NCBI GenBank assembly: GCA_947589475.1
Contig: CANQBO010000008.1
Span: forward strand, 18,440 to 82,439
Origin: an uncultured Clostridia bacterium
GTDB lineage: Bacteria > Bacillota > Clostridia > Christensenellales > CAG-917
Length of the DNA: 64,000 nucleotides
Direction of reading: 5' to 3'
In this document: positions 36,200 through 47,926 of the stretch, in pieces
Layout of the letters: each line of letters opens with the position of its first letter
Numbering within the stretch: the first letter of the stretch is position 1
Translations under genes and position numbers: made by a program
The notes under the pieces: model-generated
The model's input: the letters and a program-made list of their open reading frames with translations, nothing else
Told to the model about the DNA's origin: nothing
The model's database searches: none

Positions 36200-37612
36200 A
36201 TGGAGGCACAGCCCGCATCGAAGAATTATTTTTTCGGGGATTGTTATAAAGGCGTTTTCTCGACTATGGGGACCATATTCAAGAAAACGACACAACCTAT
36301 TGTCAACGAAATCAACAGATTGAAATACCTGTTTCGGCACAATATCTTTGCGGCGATAATATCGTTGATATGCGACCCCATCGTTTTTGCCATAATCACG
36401 GTTTTTGTATTGGCTGTCAACCTTATAGATTTTGTAGTGCTGTTTTTCTCAATGGTCGTGATCGACATCTTCGTTTTCACGGTGTATTTCTTCACATTGT
36501 GTTTGGATTGGACATTCTGTTTGTTAAAAGGCATCGTCAGCCATTGCCCGAACTGCCAGAAAAAATTTGTTTTGCCCACGTATATATGCCCCAAATGCGG
36601 CGCAAAACACACCGCATTGCGCCCGAGCAAATACGGCATTTTCATGAGGAAATGCAATTGCGGCGAAAAATTGCCGACTACATTCTTCAACGGCAGACAA
36701 AAACTGACGGCAGTATGCCCATCTTGCAATACCGTATTGAAGGACGGCGGACAACATATTGAAATCGTCATTCCCGTCGTCGGCGGACCCGGCGCGGGCA
36801 AAACTTGTTTTATCAGCATGGCGATTTTGCAACTTGAAAAAGTAGCGTCGAAAAACGGGCTGTCTTTTGCCTATTCTCCGACGGCATACGACGATTATGA
36901 GGCAAACAAGCAAAGCCTTCAGCATGGGCATCCGCCTATCAAATCGACGGATCTGAGACTGAAATACTATCAATTTTATTTGACGCCCTACGGCACGAAG
37001 CTCAAAAATCTCATTTCGCTTTGCGACGTTGCGGGAGAAGTTTACGACGACAACGACCTGATCGGCGAGCAGATAGGGTATAAAAACGCAAACGCGTTCC
37101 TTATGCTTATCGATCCGCTGTCCATCGCAAAATTCAGGAAAGAGGTCGAATCTTCCATCAACCTGTCGCAATACGGAGCAAGCGAAAAACCGTTGGACGA
37201 AATTCTTTCCACCTTGATCTCGACGTTGGAAAATATGCGGTGCATCTCGTCAAGGACGGAGATCAAAACAGGCGTCGCCGTCGTCTTTACAAAATGCGAC
37301 ATTCCGGGGCTGAAAGAAAAAATAGGGAAAGACGCCATTCGCGACTATTTGCAGACGCATGCCGACGCGTCCGTTTATGACGCGACAAACGAGCTTTGCG
37401 AAAATTTCTTGATAGAATACGAAGAGGAAAACTTCCTCAATACTCTCAAATCGAAATTCAAAAACATTCAATTTTTCACTTGCAGTGCGTTGGGACATGT
37501 CGCAAACGGCTCCGCCTTCGTGTCCGACAGCGTGGAGGACCCCGTGCTGTGGGTCATCGACAAGGCAAGCGCTTCCATCGATCTAAGAGAGAAGTGGGGG
37601 AAGAAGCTCTAA
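36200..37612 (+). CDS. membrane-anchored zinc-ribbon TRAFAC-type (double-GTPase-like) NTPase
   Basis: 470 residues. Two hydrophobic segments (about 48-75 and 78-110) precede zinc ribbons (CPNCQKKFVLPTYICPKCG about 115; CNCGEKLP...CPSC about 152-176). A P-loop follows, GGPGAGKTCFIS (about 194-205), then a switch/Walker B-like LISLCDVAGEVYDD (about 271-284) and VVFTKCDIP (about 355-363, an NKxD-like G4). This arrangement matches bacterial double-GTPase family proteins predicted to sense stress or conflict. AGGAGATGG precedes the ATG. It stands alone, before a terminator. Confidence 0.7.
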   Translation: MEAQPASKNYFFGDCYKGVFSTMGTIFKKTTQPIVNEINRLKYLFRHNIFAAIISLICDPIVFAIITVFVLAVNLIDFVVLFFSMVVIDIFVFTVYFFTLCLDWTFCLLKGIVSHCPNCQKKFVLPTYICPKCGAKHTALRPSKYGIFMRKCNCGEKLPTTFFNGRQKLTAVCPSCNTVLKDGGQHIEIVIPVVGGPGAGKTCFISMAILQLEKVASKNGLSFAYSPTAYDDYEANKQSLQHGHPPIKSTDLRLKYYQFYLTPYGTKLKNLISLCDVAGEVYDDNDLIGEQIGYKNANAFLMLIDPLSIAKFRKEVESSINLSQYGASEKPLDEILSTLISTLENMRCISSRTEIKTGVAVVFTKCDIPGLKEKIGKDAIRDYLQTHADASVYDATNELCENFLIEYEEENFLNTLKSKFKNIQFFTCSALGHVANGSAFVSDSVEDPVLWVIDKASASIDLREKWGKKL

Positions 37613-37652
37613 GAGAAACCCTAAACGAACAATTGAAAACCCCGAATTCATC

Positions 37653-37682
37653 ACGCGCGCATGCGTCGCGCGTATTTTTTTG
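37653..37682 (+). terminator. terminator of the GTPase gene
   Basis: ACGCGCG (37653-37659) pairs with CGCGCGT (37667-37673), followed by ATTTTTTTTG. Confidence 0.75.
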
Positions 37683-37691
37683 CTCTGCCGC

Positions 37692-37720
37692 TTGATATGC
37701 GCGCGGGAGTGTGATAAAAT
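37692..37720 (+). promoter_or_regulatory. promoter of the DUF2804 gene
   Basis: TTGATA (37692-37697), 17-base spacer, TAAAAT (37715-37720), 34 bases before the ATG. Confidence 0.65.
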
Positions 37721-37754
37721 CTATATATCTAAGTTTTAAAGAAGGAATATTTTT

Positions 37755-38792
37755 ATGCAAAACGAGATCAAAGAGAAGATAGACCTTTTGAATGAGCAGG
37801 GCAATATCGCAACTCCGGGGTATGCAAAAAAGATGCTTTATGTCTACAATCGCGAAAACGTAAAAGCGAATAAAATGCGTCTTAAGGAGTGGGACTATTA
37901 TTATATCGGCAACAAAAAGTACGCAATCTGCATCACGGTGAGCGACCTAGGCTTTGTGGGCGCGCTCAGCCTCACTATAATGGACTTCGAGACGCCCGCG
38001 CAATTCACCAACACGTCGATATTCCTCTTCCCGATGGGCAAGCTGAATATGCCGCGTACGAGCGAGCAGGGCGACGTGTATTGGAAGAACGGCAAGGTGG
38101 AGATGGGCATCACCAACGACGGAAAGACGCGCCACCTCACGGGCGTATATCCAAACGCGGACAAGCTGGGCACGGACGTAAGCTGGGACATCACTCTCAC
38201 GGACTTTCCCGAGGAGAGCATGGTCATAGCGACGCCCTTCGACAAGGACAAGCATTTCTATTTCAACCAAAAGATAAACTGCATGACCGCGGAAGGCACG
38301 CTTAAGCTGGGAGACAAGGAATATCCCTTTGACAAAGCGGACAGCATGGGCACCCTCGATTGGGGACGCGGCGTGTGGACATATGACAACACCTGGTATT
38401 GGGGCAGTCTGCAGACCCGCCTCGAGGACGGAAGTACGTTTGGTTGGAACATCGGCTACGGCTTTGGCAATACGGAGGCGGCAAGCGAGGATATGTTTTT
38501 CTACAACGGCAAGTCGCACAAGATAGGGCGCACGACATTCCATATCCCCGGCGACGACGAGGGTGCGCCTCGCTATATGGAGGATTGGAAGTTCACCTCC
38601 GAGGACGGCAGGCTGGATTGCACTTTCCACCCGCTCATCGACCGCTATGAGCCATTCGACCTCAAAGTCATGTGCATGATACCGCATCAAGTCTTTGGCT
38701 ATGTCAGCGGCAAGTGCATTCTTGACGACGGCAAGGAAATAACCCTCGACAACGTGCTTTGCTTCGCCGAAAAGGTGCACAACAAGTGGTGA
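37755..38792 (+). CDS. DUF2804 family protein
   Basis: 345 residues, no signal peptide. Features of DUF2804: the opening LLNEQGNIATPGYAKKMLYVYNRE, KEWDYYYIGNKKYAICITVSDLGF, SMGTLDWGRGVWTYDNTWYWGS (about 195-216), and ETDR-like beta strands throughout. The family is a lipocalin-like or tocopherol-cyclase-like beta barrel of unknown activity, common in Clostridia. AAGGAA is 8 bases before the ATG. Monocistronic. Confidence 0.75.
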   Translation: MQNEIKEKIDLLNEQGNIATPGYAKKMLYVYNRENVKANKMRLKEWDYYYIGNKKYAICITVSDLGFVGALSLTIMDFETPAQFTNTSIFLFPMGKLNMPRTSEQGDVYWKNGKVEMGITNDGKTRHLTGVYPNADKLGTDVSWDITLTDFPEESMVIATPFDKDKHFYFNQKINCMTAEGTLKLGDKEYPFDKADSMGTLDWGRGVWTYDNTWYWGSLQTRLEDGSTFGWNIGYGFGNTEAASEDMFFYNGKSHKIGRTTFHIPGDDEGAPRYMEDWKFTSEDGRLDCTFHPLIDRYEPFDLKVMCMIPHQVFGYVSGKCILDDGKEITLDNVLCFAEKVHNKW

Positions 38793-38943
38793 GATCTGCG
38801 GCTCCGACTTGCCCATTTTGACAAAACCGTGCAAACGTCGTGAGTTTTGCCCTAAAAAATTGCGAAAAAAATATAAATAGTGATGGATAAAGCCTTATCT
38901 AGGCGGTGATTTTTTACGCGCGTATCTCGCGCGGGAGGTGGCT

Positions 38944-39660
38944 ATGCAATACAGCGGAGAAGGCGTCAACGCGCTTGTATGCGCCGTCGACGACCTCGAA
39001 AAATCGACCTTGATCTATGTGGATCTGCGCCTACGCGCCCTGCTCAAGTGCCTTGCGCACTATGAGGAATTCAAGAGAGTGCTCGCCATATGCTATCGCG
39101 GGTTTGACTACGAGGCGGAAAAAGCGAATGCGCTCGGACAGATAGGGGACAGCTATGTGTTTCGCCTGCCCAGAGAGCAAAAAACTCTGGTCGCGCTGGT
39201 CTCGCGTATGTTGTTGGAGTTCGACTCGGGCGATTCGGACATACTGTCCTTCGCCGCGGCTTACTTCCCGTCCGAGTCAAAGCAGGACAGCTTTGTCATC
39301 ATGTGCGGCAAGATAATCGAGCCGTTTAAGCGCGCTCTTGTGGACTTCGTGTGGGAGGGCATAGACGACGGCACCCAAAATATCGGCAGAGTCGCCGAGC
39401 TTGCGCCCAACGGCTTGCGCCCGCAGACCGAGCACCACCTCATCAATATGATGAACGCCGTCAACGAGATCGCGCCCGACGACAGGGACGAACTGCCTAT
39501 GATGCTCGAAGGTCTCGCCGCCGCGCTCGACAGCCGCGATACGCTTATGATCAAGTGCATCTGGCAGGGTCTGCGCCTCATGCTAAACATTCGCAAAATG
39601 TGCGCCAAAGATGTCCGCGAGATGGATGAGCTGATGCGCCTCTACCTCATCGCAAAGTAA
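38944..39660 (+). CDS. uncharacterised helical protein
   Basis: 238 residues from ATG 38944, with GGGAGG at 38931-38936; a GTG six bases upstream is within that site. The sequence is mostly helical, Leu/Ala/Asp-rich, without signal peptide, membrane helix or familiar motif. A stretch near 150-200 (RPQTEHHLINMMNAVNE) is His/Met-rich. No family recognised. A long imperfect hairpin follows the stop codon. Confidence 0.55.
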   Translation: MQYSGEGVNALVCAVDDLEKSTLIYVDLRLRALLKCLAHYEEFKRVLAICYRGFDYEAEKANALGQIGDSYVFRLPREQKTLVALVSRMLLEFDSGDSDILSFAAAYFPSESKQDSFVIMCGKIIEPFKRALVDFVWEGIDDGTQNIGRVAELAPNGLRPQTEHHLINMMNAVNEIAPDDRDELPMMLEGLAAALDSRDTLMIKCIWQGLRLMLNIRKMCAKDVREMDELMRLYLIAK

Positions 39661-39783
39661 AAACCGCGCTATTTGCCGGGATACTGCGTCAAAAGCAATT
39701 TTCCTCACGGTCACGTACGTTCATGTACGCTCGCGTTCGGAAAATTGCTTTTTCCTTGTCTTTGAACAAATATCGCGGTTTTT
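39660..39783 (+). terminator. long nested hairpin after the 38944 gene
   Basis: The 124-base 3' region folds on itself: an outer AAACCGCGCTATTTG-type arm against CAAATATCGCGGTTTT (39767-39782) and an inner AAAAGCAATTTTCC against GGAAAATTGCTTTTT. It ends in a T run. The inner 47 bases (39694-39740) recur exactly at 40026-40072. Confidence 0.6.
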
Positions 39784-39799
39784 TATCAATCAAGCTTGT

Positions 39800-40113
39800 C
39801 TGAGCAATATCGCGATACGCAGTGATTTTGTGGGGGGGGTATAAAAGCGGGCGAAGCCCGCGCTCCCAAGCGAAAAAAATAGCGAGCCATATGCGCATCT
39901 TGGAACAGCTTCTTGCTACTTCTTGCATGCGCAACTATGCGATGCGTCAATTTTTTGCGCGCGGAGTAGCGAAAAAATTGCGGTGTGCCCATAACGAGCT
40001 TTGCGTAGAAAAGCCGCGGGCACTAAGCAATTTTCCTCACGGTCACGTACGTTCATGTACGCTCGCGTTCGGGGAATGGGCGTTCCCTTGCCCGGCATCC
40101 GAATATCGCGGTT
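39800..40113 (+). repeat. mosaic intergenic repeat, copy A
   Basis: No gene. In order it contains: TACGCAGTGATTTTGTG with a G8 run (39832-39839); a GCGGGC-GAA-GCCCGC hairpin (about 39848); CAAGCG...AATAGCGAGCCAT; a variable middle; GCGCGGAGTAGCG and AAAAATTGCGGTGTGCCC; a GTGCCC...GGGCAC stem; CACTAAGCAATTTTCC; and the 47-base unit (40026-40072), ending ATATCGCGGTTTTT. The same blocks occur in the same order on the opposite strand at 63640-63860, and some recur at 45640-45720. Confidence 0.75.
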
Positions 40114-40285
40114 TTTCCAACCGTATCGTTCAATAACCCTGTCCGAGATACTGATGCTTTTCGTGCTTGAGTTCTATATATGCGCTCTGCCCGAGCTTCC
40201 TTATATTCGCCGTCTGCCATGTCCTAGCTGCCAACGATTTTCGGGCAGGTACTCTATATGCCATTGTTTGAGCTTTTTGGAAATG

Positions 40286-40759
40286 TTACTTTTTCACGTC
40301 CGTTCTGCCGAGAAGATAATCGCAGGAGACGTCGAAATATGCGGCAAGTTCGATGAGGTAATCTATAGAGGGTAAGGTGCCCGAGCGCAACCACTCATAT
40401 ATGGAATTTGGCGCAAAACTCATGTGATGGGATACCTCGGAATACTTTACGCCTTTTTCCTCGGCAAGAGAGGCGATTCTTTTGTGAAATGTCGTTGGCG
40501 ATGCCGAAGGAATAAAGTCGCGCTCGCCTTCGCCAAGCAGATACATGACAGGGACTTCGAAAACGTCCGCCGCCTTTATGAGCGTTCGTAAAGAGGGGAC
40601 TATGCCATAAGTCAGCATGCGCCCGACGACATCTTTGTTTATGCTTGCCGCGGCGGAAAACTCACTTGCGGACATATCGTACTCGTCAAGCAGAGTTTTC
40701 AACATCGAGCGCATTGCGGCAGAAGTAACATATTTACTTTCGATAGGTTTTTTGGACAT
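40286..40759 (-). CDS. XRE-family regulator with two tandem HTH domains
   Basis: 157 residues; the ATG at 40759 has GGAG on the minus strand. Two Cro/C1-like helix-turn-helix domains are visible: about 15-78 (MSASEFSAAASINKDVVGRM, then LIKAADVFEVPVMYLLG) and about 90-152 (VKYSEVSHHMSFAPNSIYEW, then LIELAAYFDVSCDYLLG). Both keep the same C-terminal helix, so they probably arose by duplication, allowing one chain to contact two half-sites. It is divergent from the SLOG gene with an inverted repeat between them. Confidence 0.85.
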   Translation of the reverse strand: MSKKPIESKYVTSAAMRSMLKTLLDEYDMSASEFSAAASINKDVVGRMLTYGIVPSLRTLIKAADVFEVPVMYLLGEGERDFIPSASPTTFHKRIASLAEEKGVKYSEVSHHMSFAPNSIYEWLRSGTLPSIDYLIELAAYFDVSCDYLLGRTDVKK

Positions 40760-40785
40760 ATTTTCTCCAAACTTTTGTCAAAATA

Positions 40786-40845
40786 CTATCTTTCTGACAA
40801 ATTTATGATATTATTGACGTGATACAAATTTAGTCAGTAAGATAG
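40786..40845. promoter_or_regulatory. 19-bp interrupted inverted repeat between XRE and SLOG genes
   Basis: CTATCTTTCTGACAAATTT (40786-40804) is mirrored by AAATTTAGTCAGTAAGATAG (40826-40845). A -35 TTGACG (40814-40819) lies between the arms, and the -10 TAAGAT (40838-40843, 18-base spacer) lies within the right arm. Binding by the divergent XRE protein would block the SLOG promoter. Confidence 0.7.
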
Positions 40846-40870
40846 ATTATTGACAAAAGGAGACAAAAAA

Positions 40871-41305
40871 ATGAGTGCAGCGGCGTTTTTCGGACATAGA
40901 GATATAGATTATTTTCAATATGCCGACAGAATAGCAAAAATTGTAGAAAATCTGATAGAGCAAGGCGTAGATGTGTTTTATAATGGTGCAAGGGGAAATT
41001 TCGACAGCATATGTGCAAAAACGGTGTATGAACTAAAGCGCAAATATCCTCACATCAAGCAACTTATGGTGCTGTCTTATCATCCATCTCGCGATTTAAA
41101 TGTGTCGCCGTGTTTTGATGAGACCGTGTACCTGTTTAAAAACGATTGTCCGCCGAAGTTCGCCATATCGCGCACAAATATAGAGATCGTCAAAAGATGC
41201 GATCATATCGTTTCGGGCGTTTGTCGCAACTTTGGCGGAGCGTGGACTGCTTGCGAATATGCAAGGCGTCTTAAGAAAAATATAATTTCGATTATAGTTC
41301 GGTGA
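40871..41305 (+). CDS. SLOG-superfamily protein (YpsA/DUF1273-like)
   Basis: 144 residues from ATG 40871 (AAGGAG at 40857-40862). The N-terminus AAFFGHRDIDYF is the GHR motif of the SLOG Rossmann family; VDVFYNGARGNFD (about 34-46) replaces the usual GGxxG nucleotide-binding loop, and ISRTNIEIVKRCDHIVSG (about 100) is the conserved C-terminal block. SLOG proteins bind nucleotide-derived ligands; small forms like this are frequent in Clostridia and phages. The divergent dual-HTH regulator suggests controlled expression. Confidence 0.75.
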   Translation: MSAAAFFGHRDIDYFQYADRIAKIVENLIEQGVDVFYNGARGNFDSICAKTVYELKRKYPHIKQLMVLSYHPSRDLNVSPCFDETVYLFKNDCPPKFAISRTNIEIVKRCDHIVSGVCRNFGGAWTACEYARRLKKNIISIIVR

Positions 41306-41695
41306 GATGTGAAAGTAACAGATATTCACTTCGCGTCAAAAGCCGAACGTACACTCAAACAGACACTCAGATCGTTGAGTTTCTGCTTGAAGTGGAAACC
41401 GACTAAACGGCAGTAGCAACCAAAAGGAAAAAACCGCCCACCACTTTCAAACAGGACGGTTTACAGGGCGGAGGGGACACCTGCCTCCCCTTCGCTCTTC
41501 AAGAGTAGCAGACGGCAGAGAAATTGTCAAGAAAAATTTGCCGAGCGAGGGCGGCTATCCCCCGCAAAGGAGTATTTTATGAACTGTCGAAGCAAGACAT
41601 AGACCTTTCGCATTTGATATAAAAACTTTCGATTTTCGGTTTTAGTGGTCGAATACATTTATTGACTATTTTTGACTTTATTTTGAGTATAATTA
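41306..41695 (+). other. intergenic with hairpins, no gene recognised
   Basis: The stretch contains a CCGCCC...GGGCGG pairing (41428-41470) and GGGGACACCTGCCTCCCC (41474-41492), then many short inverted repeats up to about 41540. A strong AAAGGAG precedes only a seven-codon frame (ATG at 41579). Nothing matches an RNA family I know. Confidence 0.4.
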
Positions 41696-41724
41696 TTGAC
41701 TTAAATTTTTATAAAAGCTATAAT
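41696..41724 (+). promoter_or_regulatory. strong promoter of the PFOR gene
   Basis: TTGACT (41696-41701), 17-base spacer and a perfect TATAAT (41719-41724). A second TTGACT/TATAAT pair just upstream (41662, 41688) has a 20-base spacer and is weaker. Confidence 0.85.
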
Positions 41725-41754
41725 AGCTGTAAGTGCGCATACGTGCGCGCGTAA

Positions 41755-45312
<3,558 letters not shown>

Positions 45313-45339
45313 GAGCGTCTTTTAAAAGCAAAACTACGC

Positions 45340-45372
45340 GCAAGCGTCCCAAATCGGGACGCTTGCATTTTA
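45340..45372 (+). terminator. terminator of nifJ
   Basis: GCAAGCGTCCC (45340-45350), loop AAATC, GGGACGCTTGC (45356-45366), then ATTTTATT. Confidence 0.85.
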
Positions 45373-45847
45373 TTATCCTCCGCAAAACCACTACGTAATT
45401 TTGCGGGAACCCAAAACATATACCCCATAAAATTCGTTCCATCGGCTGTACATTTCTACACGGTGTTACATCGTCACTCATTATTATACGGACCCCCGAT
45501 ATTCCTCTATCCAACGTTGTCGAAGGGAGAAGCCTACACTCGGGCATGGTTTTCGTTATAAGGTCAGACAAACTTTCTTTTTTATCCATTTGTAGGCATA
45601 CCCCTTTACAGCGTGAGTGTAGGAACGTTATCGGGGTCCACGCAAAATTACGCAGTGATTTTGTGGGGTGATTTTAGGGGGAGGCTCCGCCGTAGGCGGT
45701 GGTGGGGGTCACAATATATACTCTCGGACAATGCGTGACGTTTATTACATGAACGCACAGACCGGAGTTACATAAAAATAACACTTGGACAGAGGCAAAC
45801 GTCAATATCAAGCTCGCACGCGGGAGTTTCGACCATTGCATACAATC
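45373..45847 (+). repeat. mosaic intergenic repeat, copy B
   Basis: No gene is supported. Blocks shared with the other copies are TACGCAGTGATTTTGTGGGG (about 45651-45670, as in copy A) and AGGGGGAGGCTCCGC (about 45675-45689, as in copy C). TTTCGTTATAAG followed by a G-rich stretch also recurs near 63615. A short minus-strand frame here (starting 45589) has no ribosome binding site or homologous-looking content. Confidence 0.6.
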
Positions 45848-45896
45848 AAAAAGCGCGCGAACTAGCAACATAAAGTTGCGACGTTCGCGCGTTTTT
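45848..45896. terminator. bidirectional terminator with nested stem
   Basis: AAAAGCGCGCGAAC pairs with GTTCGCGCGTTTTT, enclosing GCAAC-ATAAA-GTTGC. A and T tracts on both sides fit termination in both directions; it would end the minus-strand 46440-46024 transcript. Confidence 0.7.
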
Positions 45897-45907
45897 AGCT
45901 TGGAGTG

Positions 45908-46020
45908 CAGGGGACGAAGTCCCTTGCCGAGGTGTGGGCGTGTAGCCCACGAAGGGGAGCGGGGCGGAACCCCGCATGGACTCTCTTTGCCGAGGGTGCG
46001 GGGCGAGAAGCCCCGCATGA
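45908..46020. repeat. tandem GC-rich mini-hairpins
   Basis: Four small hairpins in a row: GGGAC-GAA-GTCCC, GGGC-GTGTA-GCCC, GCGGGGC-GGAA-CCCCGC and GCGGGGC-GAGAA-GCCCCGC, linked by repeats of TTGCCGAGG. The second and fourth units share the TGCCGAGGGTG-like leader, showing partial tandem duplication. They lie between the terminator and the stop of the 46024 gene. Confidence 0.65.
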
Positions 46021-46023
46021 TCA

Positions 46024-46440
46024 TTACAGATAGCTTCTCAGCGCTTTGATGTCCTTGTCGTAGGTCTTCATCAGGTCGCGCGCAAGTTGGGGGATTTCCA
46101 CGCCGTCGCGCTCAAGCTCGTTGATGCATTTCTGTACGCTGGTGATGCCCATGTTGTAGCCGTCGATGAGCATGCTTGCGAGGTGGGTGTTGCTGTTGTC
46201 AAAGCCCGCGTTCATCTTGACGCCCATCTTCAGCATGGTACGCTGGAAAGGTTTCGTGACGGCGTCGTCAAGCTCTTCCTCGCCCAGCTCCTGCTTTGCC
46301 TTTTGATAGAAGTCCTCCATGACCTCCTTTTGGGAAAGGATGAGGTTCTTCAGTTTGTCGCACTCGACGTAGGGCAGGATGTTGTCTATGGACTGCGCGC
46401 CCATAGCGGTGTTTCTTACAATCTCTCTGAAAATTTTCAT
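46024..46440 (-). CDS. uncharacterised helical protein, 138 aa
   Basis: The ATG at 46440 has GGAGG on the minus strand. The product (MKIFREIVRNTAMGAQSI...) is almost entirely helical, with KLKNLILSQKEVMEDFYQKA and an ELGEEEL acidic patch, no signal peptide and no membrane helix. The regular spacing suggests a small helical bundle. I do not recognise the family. Downstream on its strand are the mini-hairpins and the bidirectional terminator. Confidence 0.7.
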   Translation of the reverse strand: MKIFREIVRNTAMGAQSIDNILPYVECDKLKNLILSQKEVMEDFYQKAKQELGEEELDDAVTKPFQRTMLKMGVKMNAGFDNSNTHLASMLIDGYNMGITSVQKCINELERDGVEIPQLARDLMKTYDKDIKALRSYL

Positions 46441-46562
46441 ATTTAGCCTCCGAAATTAGCTTGCGCAGAGGCTGAAATAATATACGGTCTTCAAAGTTTG
46501 GAGCGATTTTAATCGGCAAACTTCGCATATGGGGGCAGAAATGTATTAAGCGTAACGTTTTT

Positions 46563-47111
46563 TCAGAATAGTTTGTCAAGCAATTCTTTTATCCATGATT
46601 TGTAGACGATTTTCTCTCCGCCGTCCGCGGGGACGAAGCAAAGAGGAGGAAAAGCCACGCACCACCAGTTGTCGCCCTCGCCCGTGCCGAGGTTTATTAT
46701 CACCGCGTCATAATCGCCTTCGGGGAAGTCGTAACCGTCGTAATTGCGGTCGGGAAAATGTTCATTATCTATCCGAATTGAGGCTTTATATTTGAAATTG
46801 TGCGCGTAAAGCGTTGAATTTGCAATTTGAACAAGTTTTTGTTCGTTTGCGGATATGGTATCGAGAGCTTCGCTTTTTGACCTGCAACCCTCAAGCGCGT
46901 CGCTCAAATAGCGCGTTATTTCGTCGCGCACAGCAAGCTTGACGCTTTGATCCTCTTCCGAATTTGAATTTGCGCGGATGTGTATGCGCAGACACTCGCG
47001 CGAAAGCATTTGCTGTCTCGTCTGACCGCACGCGACAAGTACGGACAAAAGCGCGACGAGCATGAAAGACAAAATGATGATGAAAAAAATTTTATGTATG
47101 TGATTTTTCAT
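46563..47111 (-). CDS. spoIIR: SpoIIR, stage II sporulation protein R
   Basis: 182 residues from ATG 47111. An N-terminal membrane or signal segment (about 7-28, ending LVACGQ) is followed by the SpoIIR core: LRIHIRANSNSEEDQSVKLAVRDEI (two halves of a continuous block, about 40-64) and the C-terminal WWCVAFPPLCFVP (about 150-162). In sporulation SpoIIR is secreted from the forespore and activates SpoIIGA, which processes pro-sigma-E in the mother cell. It lies divergent from sleB. Its upstream in-frame extension reads through the sleB promoter and is rejected. It shows the organism can sporulate or recently could. Confidence 0.9.
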   Translation of the reverse strand: MKNHIHKIFFIIILSFMLVALLSVLVACGQTRQQMLSRECLRIHIRANSNSEEDQSVKLAVRDEITRYLSDALEGCRSKSEALDTISANEQKLVQIANSTLYAHNFKYKASIRIDNEHFPDRNYDGYDFPEGDYDAVIINLGTGEGDNWWCVAFPPLCFVPADGGEKIVYKSWIKELLDKLF

Positions 47112-47208
47112 ACGCCTATTATTGACTTGAATTTCGAGGTTTAATCGAGCGCAAATATTTTTGCATAAAAACAACAGCGGGCGGCACACTAGCCCAAAGA
47201 GGTGAAAA

Positions 47209-47910
47209 ATGCAAAGCAAAATTGTGAAAATTGCGATCGTCGCGGTGGCGATGCTTGCGCTTGCGGTATGCCTTATGTGCGCTCTCATCCCCGCTCCGCA
47301 GGGAGTGGCGGACGCGGCGACGCTCAAACAAGGCTCAAGCGGGGCGCAAGTCAAGACGTTGCAGACGAAACTCATCAATTGGGGCTATATGAGCGGCAAG
47401 GCGGACGGCATCTTCGGACCTAAGACGAAGGCGGCGGTCATCTACTTCCAAAAGCGTAACGGACTTGTCGCGGACGGCATCGTAGGCACAAAGACGGCGC
47501 AGGCTCTCGGAATATCGCTCTCGAGCGGCTCAAGCAAGCCGACGAGCGGCGGGAGCAGCAACTCCTCCGATCTAAATCTGCTTGCGCACGTCGTGCACGG
47601 CGAGGCGAGGGGCGAGCCGTATACGGGACAGGTCGCGGTCGCGGCGGTCGTGCTGAACAGGGTGCGGAGCAGTTCCTTCCCGAACAGCGTGGCGGGAGTG
47701 GTGTATCAAGCGGGCGCGTTCGATTGCGTATCCGACGGGCAGATCAATCTGTCGCCAAACCAAAACGCGATAAACGCGGCGAGGGACGCCATGAACGGCT
47801 GGGACCCGACATACGGCTGTCTGTACTATTACAATCCGCGCACGGCGACAAGCAAGTGGATGTTGTCGCGCACAGTCAAACTGAACATAGGCAATCACGC
47901 CTTCTGCTGA
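47209..47910 (+). CDS. sleB: SleB-type spore cortex-lytic enzyme
   Basis: 233 residues. Signal peptide to about residue 37 (GVADAATLKQG), a peptidoglycan-binding domain (about 38-100: VKTLQTKLINWGYMSGKADGIFG), a Ser/Gly linker, and a Hydrolase_2 catalytic domain (about 120-233: LLAHVVHGEARGEPYTGQVAVAA, shown here in pieces; catalytic Glu in HGEARGE). SleB is a lytic transglycosylase that degrades spore cortex during germination. It is followed 16 bases later by ypeB, its usual partner. AGAGGTG precedes the ATG. Confidence 0.93.
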   Translation: MQSKIVKIAIVAVAMLALAVCLMCALIPAPQGVADAATLKQGSSGAQVKTLQTKLINWGYMSGKADGIFGPKTKAAVIYFQKRNGLVADGIVGTKTAQALGISLSSGSSKPTSGGSSNSSDLNLLAHVVHGEARGEPYTGQVAVAAVVLNRVRSSSFPNSVAGVVYQAGAFDCVSDGQINLSPNQNAINAARDAMNGWDPTYGCLYYYNPRTATSKWMLSRTVKLNIGNHAFC

Positions 47911-47926
47911 AAAATAGAGGTGAAAT

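Noticed and set aside
47122-47160. Sigma-G promoter upstream of sleB
   Set aside because: TGAAT at 47128 and CAAATAT at 47152 are weak matches with a 19-base spacer; the expected forespore promoter is plausible but not supported well enough to annotate.
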